From positions 868,001 to 932,000 of the forward strand of contig NZ_CAJIMS010000001.1 of NCBI RefSeq assembly GCF_905175375.1: a DNA stretch of 64,000 bases, written 5' to 3'. Shown here in pieces: positions 27,205-36,686 of this stretch (positions are counted from its first letter, which is position 1; each line of letters opens with the position of its first letter). A model generated the notes under the pieces. The model did no database searches and was not told the DNA's origin. It was given only the letters and a program-made list of their open reading frames with translations. Source of the DNA: Chryseobacterium aquaeductus. GTDB taxonomy: Bacteria > Bacteroidota > Bacteroidia > Flavobacteriales > Weeksellaceae. A program made the translations under genes and the position numbers.

Positions 27205-27496
27205 GTTTTAAGGTTTGGTAGCTTTAAGCAGTGCGTTTTATAATATCCTATTAGATTTTTTTTCTAAAACTCAACTTTTTAACCTTTTTATGGCTCATAA
27301 ACAATGTTTAAGTTTATAAAGCTTATAAAATAATGAAAGTACTCTGTTCCTCGCAATGACAAATCGAAGAATTCCCCTCCTCTGGAGGTGGCGGAAATTC
27401 TGAAAGAATTTTTAACGGGGTGGTTTCAAAATGCATACCTGAAAATGAATGCACAATCGTTATTTTTTAACTTAATAAAAATCAACAAACCACTTG
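27205..27496. other. Intergenic with decayed repeat sequence
   Basis: No gene seen. At about 27352-27430 there is a GC-rich stretch (CCCCTCCTCTGGAGGTGG ... ACGGGGTGGTTT) preceded by CCTCGCAATGAC. It resembles degraded interspersed repeats of Flavobacteriia and is not coding. Confidence 0.4.
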
Positions 27497-27626
27497 CCTA
27501 GTCCCGATAGAAGGAAAATCCTTATTTGCAGTCCCCTTCGGCTACGCTCAGGGCACGGCAAAAAAAATAGATAAAGTAACTCGACTTCGCTCAGAGTAAA
27601 TTATTAGCGGGATTAAGCTCCTAAGA
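27497..27626 (+). repeat. Structured interspersed repeat, copy A
   Basis: Starts CCTAGTCCCGATAGAAG and ends GCGGGATTAAGCTCCTAAG. The outer ends pair imperfectly, and inner arms (TTTGC with GCAAA, CCC with GGG) enclose CTTCGGCTACGCTCAG. Compared with copies B and C it has an extra inserted hairpin (ACTCGACTTCGCTCAGAGT). See copies at 44397-44496 and 51210-51307. Confidence 0.75.
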
Positions 27627-27740
27627 ATAATAAGTAATGAGAAACCGGCAATGAGTAAGACTACAATTAATATTCTTGTTAATTTTATATTAAAATTCAT
27701 TTCTTATCCTAAATCAATGAATTGCAACCCATTGTTGCCC

Positions 27741-27748
27741 TAGATTTG
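27741..27748 (+). promoter_or_regulatory. Candidate -7 box for yceI
   Basis: TAGATTTG matches TAnnTTTG, 33 nt before the ATG at 27782. No -33 element was found at the usual distance. Confidence 0.4.
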
Positions 27749-27781
27749 CATTATCAATAACAATAAATAAAAATAAAGACA

Positions 27782-28294
27782 ATGGCTACAAAATGGAATT
27801 TAGACCCAACGCATAGTGAAATTACTTTTAAAGTAAAACACATGATGATTTCTAATATTAAAGGTAACTTCACCAATTTCACCGCAGAAATTGAATCTGA
27901 AGACGATACTTTTAAAAATGCTAAAACAACAGCAACGATACAAACAGATTCTATCTCAACACACAATACAGACCGAGATAATCACCTGAAATCAGCAGAA
28001 TTCTTCAATATTGAAGCAAACCCAACCATCACTTTCGAATCTGATGCGCTTAACGATTCGGTTACAGGAAATCTTACGGTAAACGGTATTACAAAACCAA
28101 TAACTTTGGATGTAGATTTCGGAGGAATCAATGTAGATCCTTGGGGAAATACAAAAGCAGGTTTTTCTTTTGAAGGAAAAATCAACAGAAAAGATTTTGG
28201 TCTCAACTGGAACGCTGCTCTTGAAGCTGGTGGCGTAATGGTGAGTGAAGAAGTGAAAATCGCTGGTGAATTGCAATTTGTGAAGCAAGCATAG
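27782..28294 (+). CDS. YceI family lipid-binding protein
   Basis: A 170-residue lipocalin-like beta-barrel of the YceI family, which binds isoprenoid or polyprenyl-type lipids. WNLDPTHSEITFKVKHMMISNIKGNF is the diagnostic start, in pieces, followed by HNTDRDNHLKSAEFF and the late GFSFEGKINRKDFGLNWN. There is no signal peptide, unlike enterobacterial YceI, so this one is probably cytoplasmic. It is a single gene in a repeat-rich neighbourhood. Confidence 0.93.
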   Translation: MATKWNLDPTHSEITFKVKHMMISNIKGNFTNFTAEIESEDDTFKNAKTTATIQTDSISTHNTDRDNHLKSAEFFNIEANPTITFESDALNDSVTGNLTVNGITKPITLDVDFGGINVDPWGNTKAGFSFEGKINRKDFGLNWNAALEAGGVMVSEEVKIAGELQFVKQA

Positions 28295-28480
28295 TAAATT
28301 AAATATATTTTTTAAGATTCGGTGATTAGAAATAATTACCGAATTTTTTGTTTAGATAAATTCTTTAATCTTGATTCTTTTCTCTTTAATCTTAATAAAT
28401 TATTCACCTCATTTATCATTGTAGAAAATTTTTTGGGCTTGTCTTTTTTTATCACTATAAATTTAGTAATATTGTTTACC

Positions 28481-29650
28481 ATGAAAAAAACAGTATTATT
28501 CTTATTGGTTATTTTACCATTTTACCTTTCGATTGCCCAGACAGTCAAAGGAAAAGTAGTGAATGATATAGACAAACCCATCGCAAACGTAAACATCTAT
28601 CTTGATGGTACGAAAACAGGAACTGTATCTTCGGCAGATGGTAGTTTTAGTCTGGATATTCCATCAGTCAGTAATAACAGCGTAGTTTTTCAAAAAGATG
28701 ATTATGAAACTTTCACCATTAACAGTTCGGAAGTTTTAAATAAAAAATTGAAGGTTGTCTTGATTAAGGCAAAAGAAATTGAAGAAGTAAGAATTATTCC
28801 GTATACTGAAACTGCTTATAAAAATTACATTAATTTTTTCTTGGATACTTTTATTGGTTATGATAAAAAAAATGTAAGAATAAAAAATCAACGTTCGCTC
28901 AAGTTTTCTTATGATAAAGAAAACAAAAAATTGAGAGTGAAAGCACCACAAACTTTAATTATAGAAAACAAAAATTTAGGCTACACTATCGATTATAATC
29001 TTATTGAGTTCTCAGCAGATTTTGAAAACAATACCACATTATTTTTAGGAACAAGTTTTTTTAAGGAAACTAAAACTACAGATAAAGTAAAACTTAACAG
29101 AATGAATGCTTATGACGGAAGCCAAGTTCATTTTTTCAGAAGCGTTTATGAAAAAAAGGTTGCAGATGAAGGATTTGTTGTAAATCAAATCACCAAATTT
29201 CCAAACTCAAAATATCCTACAGAAGAAGAATTACAGCGATTGAAAGATTTTGCAGCGATGTTGAAATCTAAAAAAACAATGACTGTTCCGGAAGATATCT
29301 TAGATATTGGAAACAGAAAACGAAATGAGCCACCTTATAAAATTGCCATTACAAAAACTCAAATTCCTGAGACAGATTATACTAAAAAAAATGGTGAACA
29401 TGTTTTCCTTGATTATAATTTTGCTATGCAAGTCAATTTTAAAAGATTCTCGTATGAATTGACAAAAGGGCAGTTTGTCAAAAGTAATTTGCCTATAATT
29501 CAGACTTCATTTATTCATCCGGAAAATGATACTTTTGAAATTTATCCTGATGGAAACACTTCAAATCCCGATAAACTATTCGTTCAAGGAGAATTTACTA
29601 AAGATAAAATCGAAAAACTTTTACCCTTAGATTATCAGTTGGGAGATTAA
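28481..29650 (+). CDS. Exported protein with carboxypeptidase-like regulatory domain
   Basis: A 389-residue protein. A signal peptide (MKKTVLFLLVILPFYLSIAQ) precedes a CarboxypepD_reg-like Ig fold (about 21-100; VKGKVVNDIDKPIANVNIYL, GTVSSADGSFSLDI). A longer region without a recognised domain follows. This arrangement is common in Bacteroidota envelope proteins of unknown function that often neighbour TonB-dependent receptors, though none is here. ATG 28481 was chosen at the signal peptide; an upstream open frame from 28322 gives a non-natural hydrophobic extension. A strong terminator follows. Confidence 0.85.
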   Translation: MKKTVLFLLVILPFYLSIAQTVKGKVVNDIDKPIANVNIYLDGTKTGTVSSADGSFSLDIPSVSNNSVVFQKDDYETFTINSSEVLNKKLKVVLIKAKEIEEVRIIPYTETAYKNYINFFLDTFIGYDKKNVRIKNQRSLKFSYDKENKKLRVKAPQTLIIENKNLGYTIDYNLIEFSADFENNTTLFLGTSFFKETKTTDKVKLNRMNAYDGSQVHFFRSVYEKKVADEGFVVNQITKFPNSKYPTEEELQRLKDFAAMLKSKKTMTVPEDILDIGNRKRNEPPYKIAITKTQIPETDYTKKNGEHVFLDYNFAMQVNFKRFSYELTKGQFVKSNLPIIQTSFIHPENDTFEIYPDGNTSNPDKLFVQGEFTKDKIEKLLPLDYQLGD

Positions 29651-29671
29651 TATTAAGTGATGTAATTAAGC

Positions 29672-29701
29672 AATAAAGCTTCCGTTTTCGGAAGCTTTAT
29701 T
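29672..29701. terminator. Bidirectional terminator
   Basis: A perfect 13-bp stem (29672-29684 with 29689-29701) with TTTT loop lies between the convergent CarboxypepD_reg-like and S8 peptidase genes. Confidence 0.85.
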
Positions 29702-29729
29702 TAGTTATCTGAAAAAATTATTTTAAATA

Positions 29730-31232
29730 TTACTGCACAGCCTGCAAAACATTGATATTTCCGTAGCCGTAATCTGCATTTTTTGTCGGGTAATAAGTTG
29801 CAGACTGTCTCATTTTATTTAAAACCTGATCTCTCGTCCATGATGGATTTTTTGACCAGACCAAAGCTGCAATTCCTGCTGTAGAAGCTGTAGCAACAGA
29901 TGAACCACCTACATAATCTGTCTGAGCATTATAATAACTCAAAACAGGAATATTATTTCCTGAAGATCTTTCCATCTGATATGTAAAATCGATTTCACTT
30001 CCTGAGTGGCAGACATCACACTTTTGATTAGAAGTATTCTCTTTCACTCCCGTTATCGCTTGCGTTTCCGGCATCCATGCAGGAAAAATTACTCCAACAA
30101 AGGTTGTGAAACTTGTAGAAGTTCCACCTGCGCAGAAAATCAATTTGCCTTTTGAATATGCGTATTTTACTCCGTCTTCAATTTTGCCGACTGAGAAAAT
30201 GTGTCCCATAGACATCGAGATAATTTTTACCGATGTATTGTTCCCCAAAACTGTAAACGCTTTCTTCACACCTTCCTGCTCATGATAACCGTCCAAAACT
30301 ACATTGGAAGCCGCTCTGTAAGATATTAAATTAGCATTATATGCCACACCAACTGGTTGTCCCATATTATTTCTCGGTGCTGCCATCGCTGAAGCCATAC
30401 TTGTTCCATGGCCACATTTGTCATCTGCACCGTCGTAACCCGAACTCCAAGGCCAAATAGAATCTACATAAACACCGTTTTTACTGATTGTTCTTCCAGA
30501 AGATAAACCATTATTAAAACTACCACTCAATAAACCTTGATTGAAAGAAACTCCTGAATCAATCAATCCAATGGTAATTCCGGCTCCCGTACTGTAATTC
30601 CAAGCACTTGTAATATTATGTTTTGCGAATGACCACGGCGCTTTTGCATTAGGCGAAACTGTTGTATAATCTACAGAACTTAAAGCTGTTGATTCTAATC
30701 CGCAACCTGATGAACTGCTTGATTTTGCCGCTGCACCACTTAATTTATTTTCATTTTCAAAATAACGATAATCTGCCGGTTCAAAATAACGGATTGACTT
30801 TAGCTTTCGAAGAGCAATTACCGTTTCCTGTTTCTCAATATAAACATCAATTTGATTAAGATATTCATCGGAAGCCAATAGAATTCGGTCTTTTTTTCCT
30901 TCATATTTTTCGATTACTTCTAAAATTTCGTTTTGAATAGCTTCGTTGTTGGAAGATTTACTTCGGTCAAAATCATCTTTAGAATTTCCAAAACCGATTG
31001 AAGCAATTTTATTGCCTTGAAAAATTCCGCTCCATAAGAAATGAGATGAAGATTCGTTCCAGGAAAATCTTCCTTTGGTCTTGGTAGTTTCGTTGATTTT
31101 ATCATTAATTTGTCTCGCAGTAAGAGGATCAGTCTGCACGATTTCACTTTCTACCGCTGATGTTTGCAAATCGTCATTATTACATGAACTCAAAGCGAAG
31201 AAAGTGAGTAATAAGAATACACATTTTTTCAT
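29730..31232 (-). CDS. S8 family serine peptidase (subtilisin-like) lipoprotein
   Basis: A 500-residue predicted lipoprotein: MKKCVFLLLTFFALSSCNND ends in a lipobox. The catalytic triad is visible: Asp in IGLIDSGVS, His in KCGHGTSMASAMAA and Ser in GGSSVATASTAGIAAL. A prodomain-like region (about 20-165) precedes the peptidase domain. The C-terminus ends soon after the peptidase domain, with no type IX sorting domain. An in-frame start nine codons upstream was not used because it would mask the signal peptide. It probably degrades extracellular or envelope protein; substrate unknown. Confidence 0.9.
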   Translation of the reverse strand: MKKCVFLLLTFFALSSCNNDDLQTSAVESEIVQTDPLTARQINDKINETTKTKGRFSWNESSSHFLWSGIFQGNKIASIGFGNSKDDFDRSKSSNNEAIQNEILEVIEKYEGKKDRILLASDEYLNQIDVYIEKQETVIALRKLKSIRYFEPADYRYFENENKLSGAAAKSSSSSGCGLESTALSSVDYTTVSPNAKAPWSFAKHNITSAWNYSTGAGITIGLIDSGVSFNQGLLSGSFNNGLSSGRTISKNGVYVDSIWPWSSGYDGADDKCGHGTSMASAMAAPRNNMGQPVGVAYNANLISYRAASNVVLDGYHEQEGVKKAFTVLGNNTSVKIISMSMGHIFSVGKIEDGVKYAYSKGKLIFCAGGTSTSFTTFVGVIFPAWMPETQAITGVKENTSNQKCDVCHSGSEIDFTYQMERSSGNNIPVLSYYNAQTDYVGGSSVATASTAGIAALVWSKNPSWTRDQVLNKMRQSATYYPTKNADYGYGNINVLQAVQ

Positions 31233-31466
31233 AGTTAAATATTTTTTTGGTATCACCAAATTAACACTTTCTACTGAATTACAGATGGTTGTAAGTGAAA
31301 AATGTTATTAATGGCATATAATACTACGTTTCTGCACCATTTGAACAAAGAAATTAAACGCAAACGTAAAACGAAGAATTTATTTAAAATATTAATTTAC
31401 TTTTAAGATAAACTAAGGCGTTTCACTTATTTTTGAAAACAAAATATATGATTATTTCAAGGAAAA

Positions 31467-31489
31467 AAAGCTTCCGATGTGGAAGCTTT
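31467..31489 (-). terminator. Terminator after hutH
   Basis: A 9-bp stem (31467-31475 with 31481-31489, AAAGCTTCC/GGAAGCTTT) leads into seven T on the minus strand, 24 bp after the hutH stop. Confidence 0.8.
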
Positions 31490-31512
31490 CATTTATTTAA
31501 AATATGAATGAT

Positions 31513-33003
31513 TTAAAAATTCACAACAAATCTTCTATCATTAATCAATTCAGCGATTGCCAGAATATCTTTTCCAATCAATCTGTCGTCTTCCAATTTT
31601 TCAACTTTCGAACGGATAATTGCATGGTTTTCTTCAATAATTTTTGAGCATTTCGCTGGTCTTCTGAATTCTAAACCTTGCGCCGCAAACATCAACTCAA
31701 CCGCCAAAATATTGACTAAATTTCCTAAAACCTGATTAAATTTCCTCCCCGAAATACTTCCCATAGAAACGTGATCTTCCTGTCCCAAACTTGTAGGAAT
31801 AGAATCTGCCGAAGCCGGAAAACAAAGCGTTTTATTCTCTGTAACCAAAGCCGCAGAAGTATATTGAGGAATCATAAATCCTGAATTTAAACCTGAACTT
31901 TCCGTTAATAATCTTGGTAAACCATATTTTCCTTCAAGCAGTAAATAACTTCTCCTGTCTGAAATATTTCCCAATTCAGCAGCCGCCAAAGTCGCATAAT
32001 CTAAAGGCATCGCCAACAACTGTCCGTGGAAATTTCCTCCAGAAATAGATTCTTCAGCACTTAATACAATTGGATTATCGGTTACAGAATTTAGTTCTAT
32101 TTCCGACAACATTTTAAGATGTTCAAAAGCATTTCTACTGGCACCATGTACTTGCGGAACACATCTCATTGAATAAGGATCTTGTACTCTGTCGCAATAT
32201 TCGTGAGACTTCAAATTATCAGAATTCTTCAAGAATTTAAGCATTCTTGCCGCTACCTTTTTGCTTCCTTCAAAAGGTCTGATGTCGTGAAGTTCTTTTT
32301 TGAAAGGACTTGAAGAACCTCTGTATGCTTCAAGACTCATTGCCGCAGTCATATCTGCAAGATCTAAAAGATATTCGAATTTTTCTAAACCTTTGATAGC
32401 GTGAGCTAAAATAAACTGAGTTCCGTTGATCAATCCTAAACCTTCTTTTGGTCCTAAAACCAAAGGTTCAAGGTTGTTTTTTTCAAGAATTTCTGCGGTT
32501 TCAAAAATTTCATTTCCGACCCATACCTGTCCGAGTCCTAAAAGCGGTAAAACCAAATGTGAAAGCGGAGCCAAATCTCCCGAAGCTCCCACAGAACCCT
32601 GCTCAGGAACGACAGGAATAATGTCTTTCTCAAGCATCAGGATCAATCTTTCAATAACCTCCAGAGAAACTCCCGAAAAGCCTTTTGATAATGCATGAAC
32701 TTTCGTAATCATCATGATTTTCGAGAATTCTTTATCAATCGGTTTCCCAACACCGACAGCATGAGAAATGATTAAATTATACTGAAGCTGCGCCGTTTCG
32801 TCAGCTGAAATTTTAACATCGCAAAGTGGTCCGAATCCTGTATTGATACCATAAACACAACGATCTGACTCTACTATTTTCTTTACATTATCCTGAGATT
32901 TTAATATCTGCGCTCTTGAATTTTCATTTAATTGTGCTTTATTTGGGGTTTTACAGATTTCCAAAACATCATGGAAACTCAAAACGTCTACTCCGTATAT
33001 CAT
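31513..33003 (-). CDS. hutH: Histidine ammonia-lyase
   Basis: A 496-residue cytoplasmic enzyme that deaminates histidine to urocanate, the first step of histidine catabolism. The self-formed MIO electrophile comes from Ala140-Ser141-Gly142 in GSVGASGDLAPLSH. Other signatures are YGINTGFGPL near residue 51 and VTDNPIV. Tyrosine ammonia-lyases share the fold, but the start and motif spacing fit HutH. No other hut gene is adjacent, so the rest of the pathway is elsewhere or absent. It has its own terminator. Confidence 0.92.
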   Translation of the reverse strand: MIYGVDVLSFHDVLEICKTPNKAQLNENSRAQILKSQDNVKKIVESDRCVYGINTGFGPLCDVKISADETAQLQYNLIISHAVGVGKPIDKEFSKIMMITKVHALSKGFSGVSLEVIERLILMLEKDIIPVVPEQGSVGASGDLAPLSHLVLPLLGLGQVWVGNEIFETAEILEKNNLEPLVLGPKEGLGLINGTQFILAHAIKGLEKFEYLLDLADMTAAMSLEAYRGSSSPFKKELHDIRPFEGSKKVAARMLKFLKNSDNLKSHEYCDRVQDPYSMRCVPQVHGASRNAFEHLKMLSEIELNSVTDNPIVLSAEESISGGNFHGQLLAMPLDYATLAAAELGNISDRRSYLLLEGKYGLPRLLTESSGLNSGFMIPQYTSAALVTENKTLCFPASADSIPTSLGQEDHVSMGSISGRKFNQVLGNLVNILAVELMFAAQGLEFRRPAKCSKIIEENHAIIRSKVEKLEDDRLIGKDILAIAELINDRRFVVNF

Positions 33004-33132
33004 TTCAAAAAATTTTTCTAAAAATACGCATTTTGAAGAGAACTGAAAAAGTGATATTTCAACCTAAAAGTATTTTATTCACAAGCCATTAATTTTCCTA
33101 TTTTTATGCCCTTATTTAAAAAACTAATCTAT

Positions 33133-33897
33133 ATGAAATTCAAAGCTTTATTATTGGCTCTTTCGTTAGTAAGTATTTCAACTTTTGCACAGGAAAAAGT
33201 AAAATACACCAAAGAGCAAATCAAAAAAATGGAACAGTTTCTTTTTAATGAAGGATTTCCCGGTCCTTCAACAAAAAAGATTTCAACCATTATTTTAAAA
33301 AACGGAACTGTGAACAAAGGTTTCTGTAATGATATTGAAACCAAAAAAGGACAGATCTACGAAATTTCCACCAAAGACAGCGCAACAAAAAAACAAATGG
33401 TTTTCAACGCTGAAAACGTAAGCGAAATGTATATCTACCCAACAAAACTAGCAAAAATTTTGAAAGTTGGAAGATATATGAGTAACGTGAAAAGCCTGAG
33501 TACCAAAAAGCTTAATAAATATACAACTGGAGAGCACATTCAATTTGTCAATCAAACGGTTTCTTTAAAAAATAAAAAAGATGATAAAGAATTTTTAATG
33601 CAATTGATCAATCCTGAATTCAACGATGTGATATCAGTTTACCACGATGCGAGGGCAAAAGAAACCGGCGGAATGACTGTAGGATTTGGGATGCAGGTAA
33701 GCGGCGGTGTTACAAAATCTTATTACGTGAAAAAGGGTGACAAAGTTATTTGGCTTCACAAAGATGATTTTGAAGATAATTACGATTTCCTTTTTGGCGA
33801 CAATGCAGAATTCATGAAAAAATATCCGAAAAAATCTGTAGAATGGGATTATTTCAGTTTTTTGGTGAATGAATATACTGAAATGACGAACGGATAA
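33133..33897 (+). CDS. Secreted protein of unknown function
   Basis: A 254-residue protein I do not recognise. A signal peptide (MKFKALLLALSLVSISTFAQ) suggests export to the periplasm or outer membrane. The mature part is basic and rich in Lys, and mixes strands and helices. A Gly-rich segment ETGGMTVGFGMQVSGGVTKSY about two-thirds in (split: ETGGMTVGFG, MQVSGGV) could be a strand-turn. ATG 33133 was chosen over an open start at 33106 because of the signal peptide. It stands alone before uvrC, separated by a terminator. Confidence 0.7.
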   Translation: MKFKALLLALSLVSISTFAQEKVKYTKEQIKKMEQFLFNEGFPGPSTKKISTIILKNGTVNKGFCNDIETKKGQIYEISTKDSATKKQMVFNAENVSEMYIYPTKLAKILKVGRYMSNVKSLSTKKLNKYTTGEHIQFVNQTVSLKNKKDDKEFLMQLINPEFNDVISVYHDARAKETGGMTVGFGMQVSGGVTKSYYVKKGDKVIWLHKDDFEDNYDFLFGDNAEFMKKYPKKSVEWDYFSFLVNEYTEMTNG

Positions 33898-33921
33898 CTA
33901 TTTTAATCACAATAATATCTC

Positions 33922-33949
33922 AAGCTGTAGAAATTCTGCAGCTTTTTTT
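33922..33949 (+). terminator. Terminator before uvrC
   Basis: A 9-bp stem (33922-33930 with 33936-33944, one G-T pair) is followed by seven T. Confidence 0.75.
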
Positions 33950-33986
33950 GTTTTTAAATGACAATAGGAATCCGTAATTTTGTTTT

Positions 33987-35786
33987 ATGAATCCTTCTTT
34001 AGAATTACAGCTCAAAACTTTGCCTTCTGATCCCGGTGTTTATCGTTACTACGATAAAAGCGAGAACTTATTGTATGTGGGAAAGGCGAAAAATCTAAAG
34101 AAAAGAGTTCTATCTTACTTCAATAAAAATCTTCCCGGATACAGAATAAAAATCATGGTTGGTAAAATCCATCGTTTGGAAACCACCATTGTTAACAGCG
34201 AATACGATGCACTTTTGCTGGAAAATAATCTGATTAAAGAACATCAACCGTTTTACAATGTGATGCTTAAGGATGATAAAACTTATCCTTGGATCTGCAT
34301 TAAAAATGAAGATTTTCCTCGAATTTTTCTTACACGAACAAAGATTAAAGACGGTTCGGAATATTATGGTCCATATGCGAAAGTGCGTCCGGCAAAGATT
34401 CTTTTAGACACCATTAAACATATTTATAAACTGAGAACCTGTAATCTCAATCTTGCGCCAAGTAAAATACATGACGGTAAATACAAAGTTTGTCTTGAAT
34501 ATCACATCAAAAACTGTGAAGGACCTTGTGAAGGACTAGAAAGCAAAGAGGAATATGATGAAAAAATCGATGCAATAAGAGGAATTATTAAAGGTGATTT
34601 CCAAACCGCAAAGAAATATCTGGTGAATCAGATGATGAAATATGCGGAAAATCTTCAGTTTGAAAATGCGCAAACCATCAAAGAACGACTGGATATTCTG
34701 GAAGATTACCAAGTAAAACATACAGTAGTAAACCCGAATATTGATGATGTAGATGTTTTCGGGATGACAAGTGATGAAACGGCAGCTTACGTCAATTATT
34801 TTAAAATAAGAAACGGAAACATCATCCAAAGTTTCACTACAGAAATCAAAAAAATAATCGAAGAAAGTGATGAAGATATTTTGGAAGAAGCATTAATCGA
34901 AATCCGCCAAAAATTCAATTCAGATTCGAAAGAAGTTTTGATTCCTTTTCATCTCACTGTAGAAATTCCTAATGTGAAACTAATCGTTCCGAAAATGGGC
35001 GACAAAAAACGCATCGTAGAACTTTCCGAAAAAAATGCAAAGGAATACAGAATTGAAAAGCTGAAACAAGTGCAAATCGTCGATCCCGAGAGACATTCCA
35101 ACAGAATTATGGCTGAGATGCAGAAACTCCTCAGAATGCCTGTAGAGCCTCGCCATATTGAAGGATTTGATAATTCAAATATTCAGGGAACCAATCCTGT
35201 TTCAGCATGTGTAGTTTTTAAAGACGGGAAGCCAAGCAAAGCCGACTACAGAATTTTTCATCCTAAAACCGTCATAGGTCCCGATGATTATGCAACTATG
35301 GAAGAAGTTATCTTCCGCAGATACAAAAGAATGCTTGATGAAGGTGAAGATCTTCCGCAACTGATTTTGATTGATGGAGGAAAAGGACAATTATCATCTG
35401 CCATAAAAAGTCTGAAACTACTCGGTCTATACGGAAAAATCACCATAGTTGGTATTGCGAAAAGGCTGGAAGAGATTTTCTTTCCCGAAGATCCTATTCC
35501 TCTATATCTCGATAAAAGATCTGAAACACTTAAAATTTTACAGAGAGTACGTGATGAAGCCCACCGTTTTGGAGTAAGACATCACCGTACAAGAAGAACA
35601 AACTCTACGATAAAATCTGAACTGGAATTAATTCCGGGGATTGGTGACAGAACAGTAGAAATGCTTTTATCTAAATTAAAATCAGTAAAGCGGGTAAAAG
35701 AAGCCAATCTGGAGACTTTAGAAGAAATTTTAGGAAAAAGTAAGGGAAGAATAGTTTACGAATTTTTTAATAATAATTCGATATAA
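33987..35786 (+). CDS. uvrC: Excinuclease ABC subunit C
   Basis: A 599-residue nuclease that makes both incisions in nucleotide-excision repair. The N-terminal GIY-YIG domain is marked by PGVYRYYDKSENLLYVGKAKNLKKR in parts. A UVR motif appears near FENAQTIKERLDILED. The RNase-H-like nuclease half has EGFDNSNIQGTNPV and LILIDGGKGQLSSA. The C-terminal helix-hairpin-helix ends near LIPGIGDRTVEMLLSKLKS, in pieces. A TAATTTTG box ends four bases before the ATG, so the mRNA may have almost no leader. Confidence 0.96.
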   Translation: MNPSLELQLKTLPSDPGVYRYYDKSENLLYVGKAKNLKKRVLSYFNKNLPGYRIKIMVGKIHRLETTIVNSEYDALLLENNLIKEHQPFYNVMLKDDKTYPWICIKNEDFPRIFLTRTKIKDGSEYYGPYAKVRPAKILLDTIKHIYKLRTCNLNLAPSKIHDGKYKVCLEYHIKNCEGPCEGLESKEEYDEKIDAIRGIIKGDFQTAKKYLVNQMMKYAENLQFENAQTIKERLDILEDYQVKHTVVNPNIDDVDVFGMTSDETAAYVNYFKIRNGNIIQSFTTEIKKIIEESDEDILEEALIEIRQKFNSDSKEVLIPFHLTVEIPNVKLIVPKMGDKKRIVELSEKNAKEYRIEKLKQVQIVDPERHSNRIMAEMQKLLRMPVEPRHIEGFDNSNIQGTNPVSACVVFKDGKPSKADYRIFHPKTVIGPDDYATMEEVIFRRYKRMLDEGEDLPQLILIDGGKGQLSSAIKSLKLLGLYGKITIVGIAKRLEEIFFPEDPIPLYLDKRSETLKILQRVRDEAHRFGVRHHRTRRTNSTIKSELELIPGIGDRTVEMLLSKLKSVKRVKEANLETLEEILGKSKGRIVYEFFNNNSI

Positions 35787-35802
35787 TCACTTATTAAAAA
35801 CA

Positions 35803-35832
35803 AAAACTCAGTTCCTAACAGAACTGAGTTTT
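35803..35832. terminator. Bidirectional terminator
   Basis: A perfect 12-bp stem (35803-35814 with 35821-35832, AAAACTCAGTTC/GAACTGAGTTTT) lies between the convergent uvrC and anti-sigma genes. Confidence 0.8.
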
Positions 35833-35856
35833 CTATATAATCTTGAAATTTAATTA

Positions 35857-36684
35857 TTATACTCCACCCATTACATACATATTCTCCATTGTAGGAGCTT
35901 CGCTACCACCATCTTTTTCAAGCGTGATTGCAAATGCCTGTGCATGAGTAATATTAGAGATTGCAACTTTGGTATCTTTATCTTCAGAGTACATTCCGGC
36001 ACTTATCGGTTTACCGTCTGCGATTGCCCACAATTGATATTGCATACCTTCTGGAGCTTTTGGCAAACTATTTGCAGATAGATAAATATCTTTGGAATTG
36101 GTATCCCACAATACTGTAGCTTTTGCTTCAGGATGCTTCTCAACACCAGCTAACTCTACTTTTTTCATCTGTGGATTTGCAAACATATCCAGCTTTTGCT
36201 GCATATTCTGCAAAGACAACTGGTCTCTTTTGCGCTCACTTTCTACTTTTACAAGTTGCTCGTTAATATCAGATTGGCTATTCATCCAATACAGATTAAT
36301 TGCTGTACTTACAAAAAATAACAGAGATGCTGCAATTGCAAAATTTCTCCAACTGTTGCTTTTATTATTTTTAATATCCTGAACATTACTATCCTCAATT
36401 GCAACTTCTTGCGTATGATTTTGAATAGAAATTACAGGTTTTTCGATTTCAACTGTTTGTTCACGTTGAATTTTATCCCAAATCTTAGATTTTAAATCAT
36501 TGGGTGGTGTCACAGCCTGCGCAGTGGCAAGCATCTCAAAAGTTTTTTGTGCTTCTTCAAAAGCCTCTCTTACTTCATTGCTGTTCTTCATCACACATTC
36601 CAAAATACCTGCTTCCTCGGGAGAAGCATGACCTAGAATGTATGATTCTAGAATTCCGGACGATATGTATTCTTTATTATTCAA
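35857..36684 (-). CDS. Anti-sigma factor (RskA-type)
   Basis: A 275-residue membrane protein. A cytoplasmic N-terminal part (about 1-105; SGILESYILGHASPEEAGILE resembles an anti-sigma/zinc-finger-like helical domain, split here) precedes one membrane helix near 112-130 (RNFAIAASLLFFVSTAINLYW, split). The periplasmic RskA C-terminal domain follows, with LWDTNSKDIYLSANSLPKAPEG and YQLWAIADGKPISAG. It should bind and silence the ECF sigma factor encoded two bases upstream in the same operon. The divergent msrB and fasciclin genes may be its regulon. Confidence 0.88.
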   Translation of the reverse strand: MNNKEYISSGILESYILGHASPEEAGILECVMKNSNEVREAFEEAQKTFEMLATAQAVTPPNDLKSKIWDKIQREQTVEIEKPVISIQNHTQEVAIEDSNVQDIKNNKSNSWRNFAIAASLLFFVSTAINLYWMNSQSDINEQLVKVESERKRDQLSLQNMQQKLDMFANPQMKKVELAGVEKHPEAKATVLWDTNSKDIYLSANSLPKAPEGMQYQLWAIADGKPISAGMYSEDKDTKVAISNITHAQAFAITLEKDGGSEAPTMENMYVMGGV

Positions 36685-36686
36685 TT

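Noticed and set aside
27038-27214. Repeat-encoded peptide of 14-residue units
   Set aside because: The frame is open but lacks ATG, GTG or TTG before the first unit, and the opposite strand is open as well, which follows from the period being a multiple of three.
28322-28480. Upstream extension of the CarboxypepD_reg-like gene
   Set aside because: It would place 53 Phe/Leu/Ile/Asn-rich residues before a complete signal peptide.
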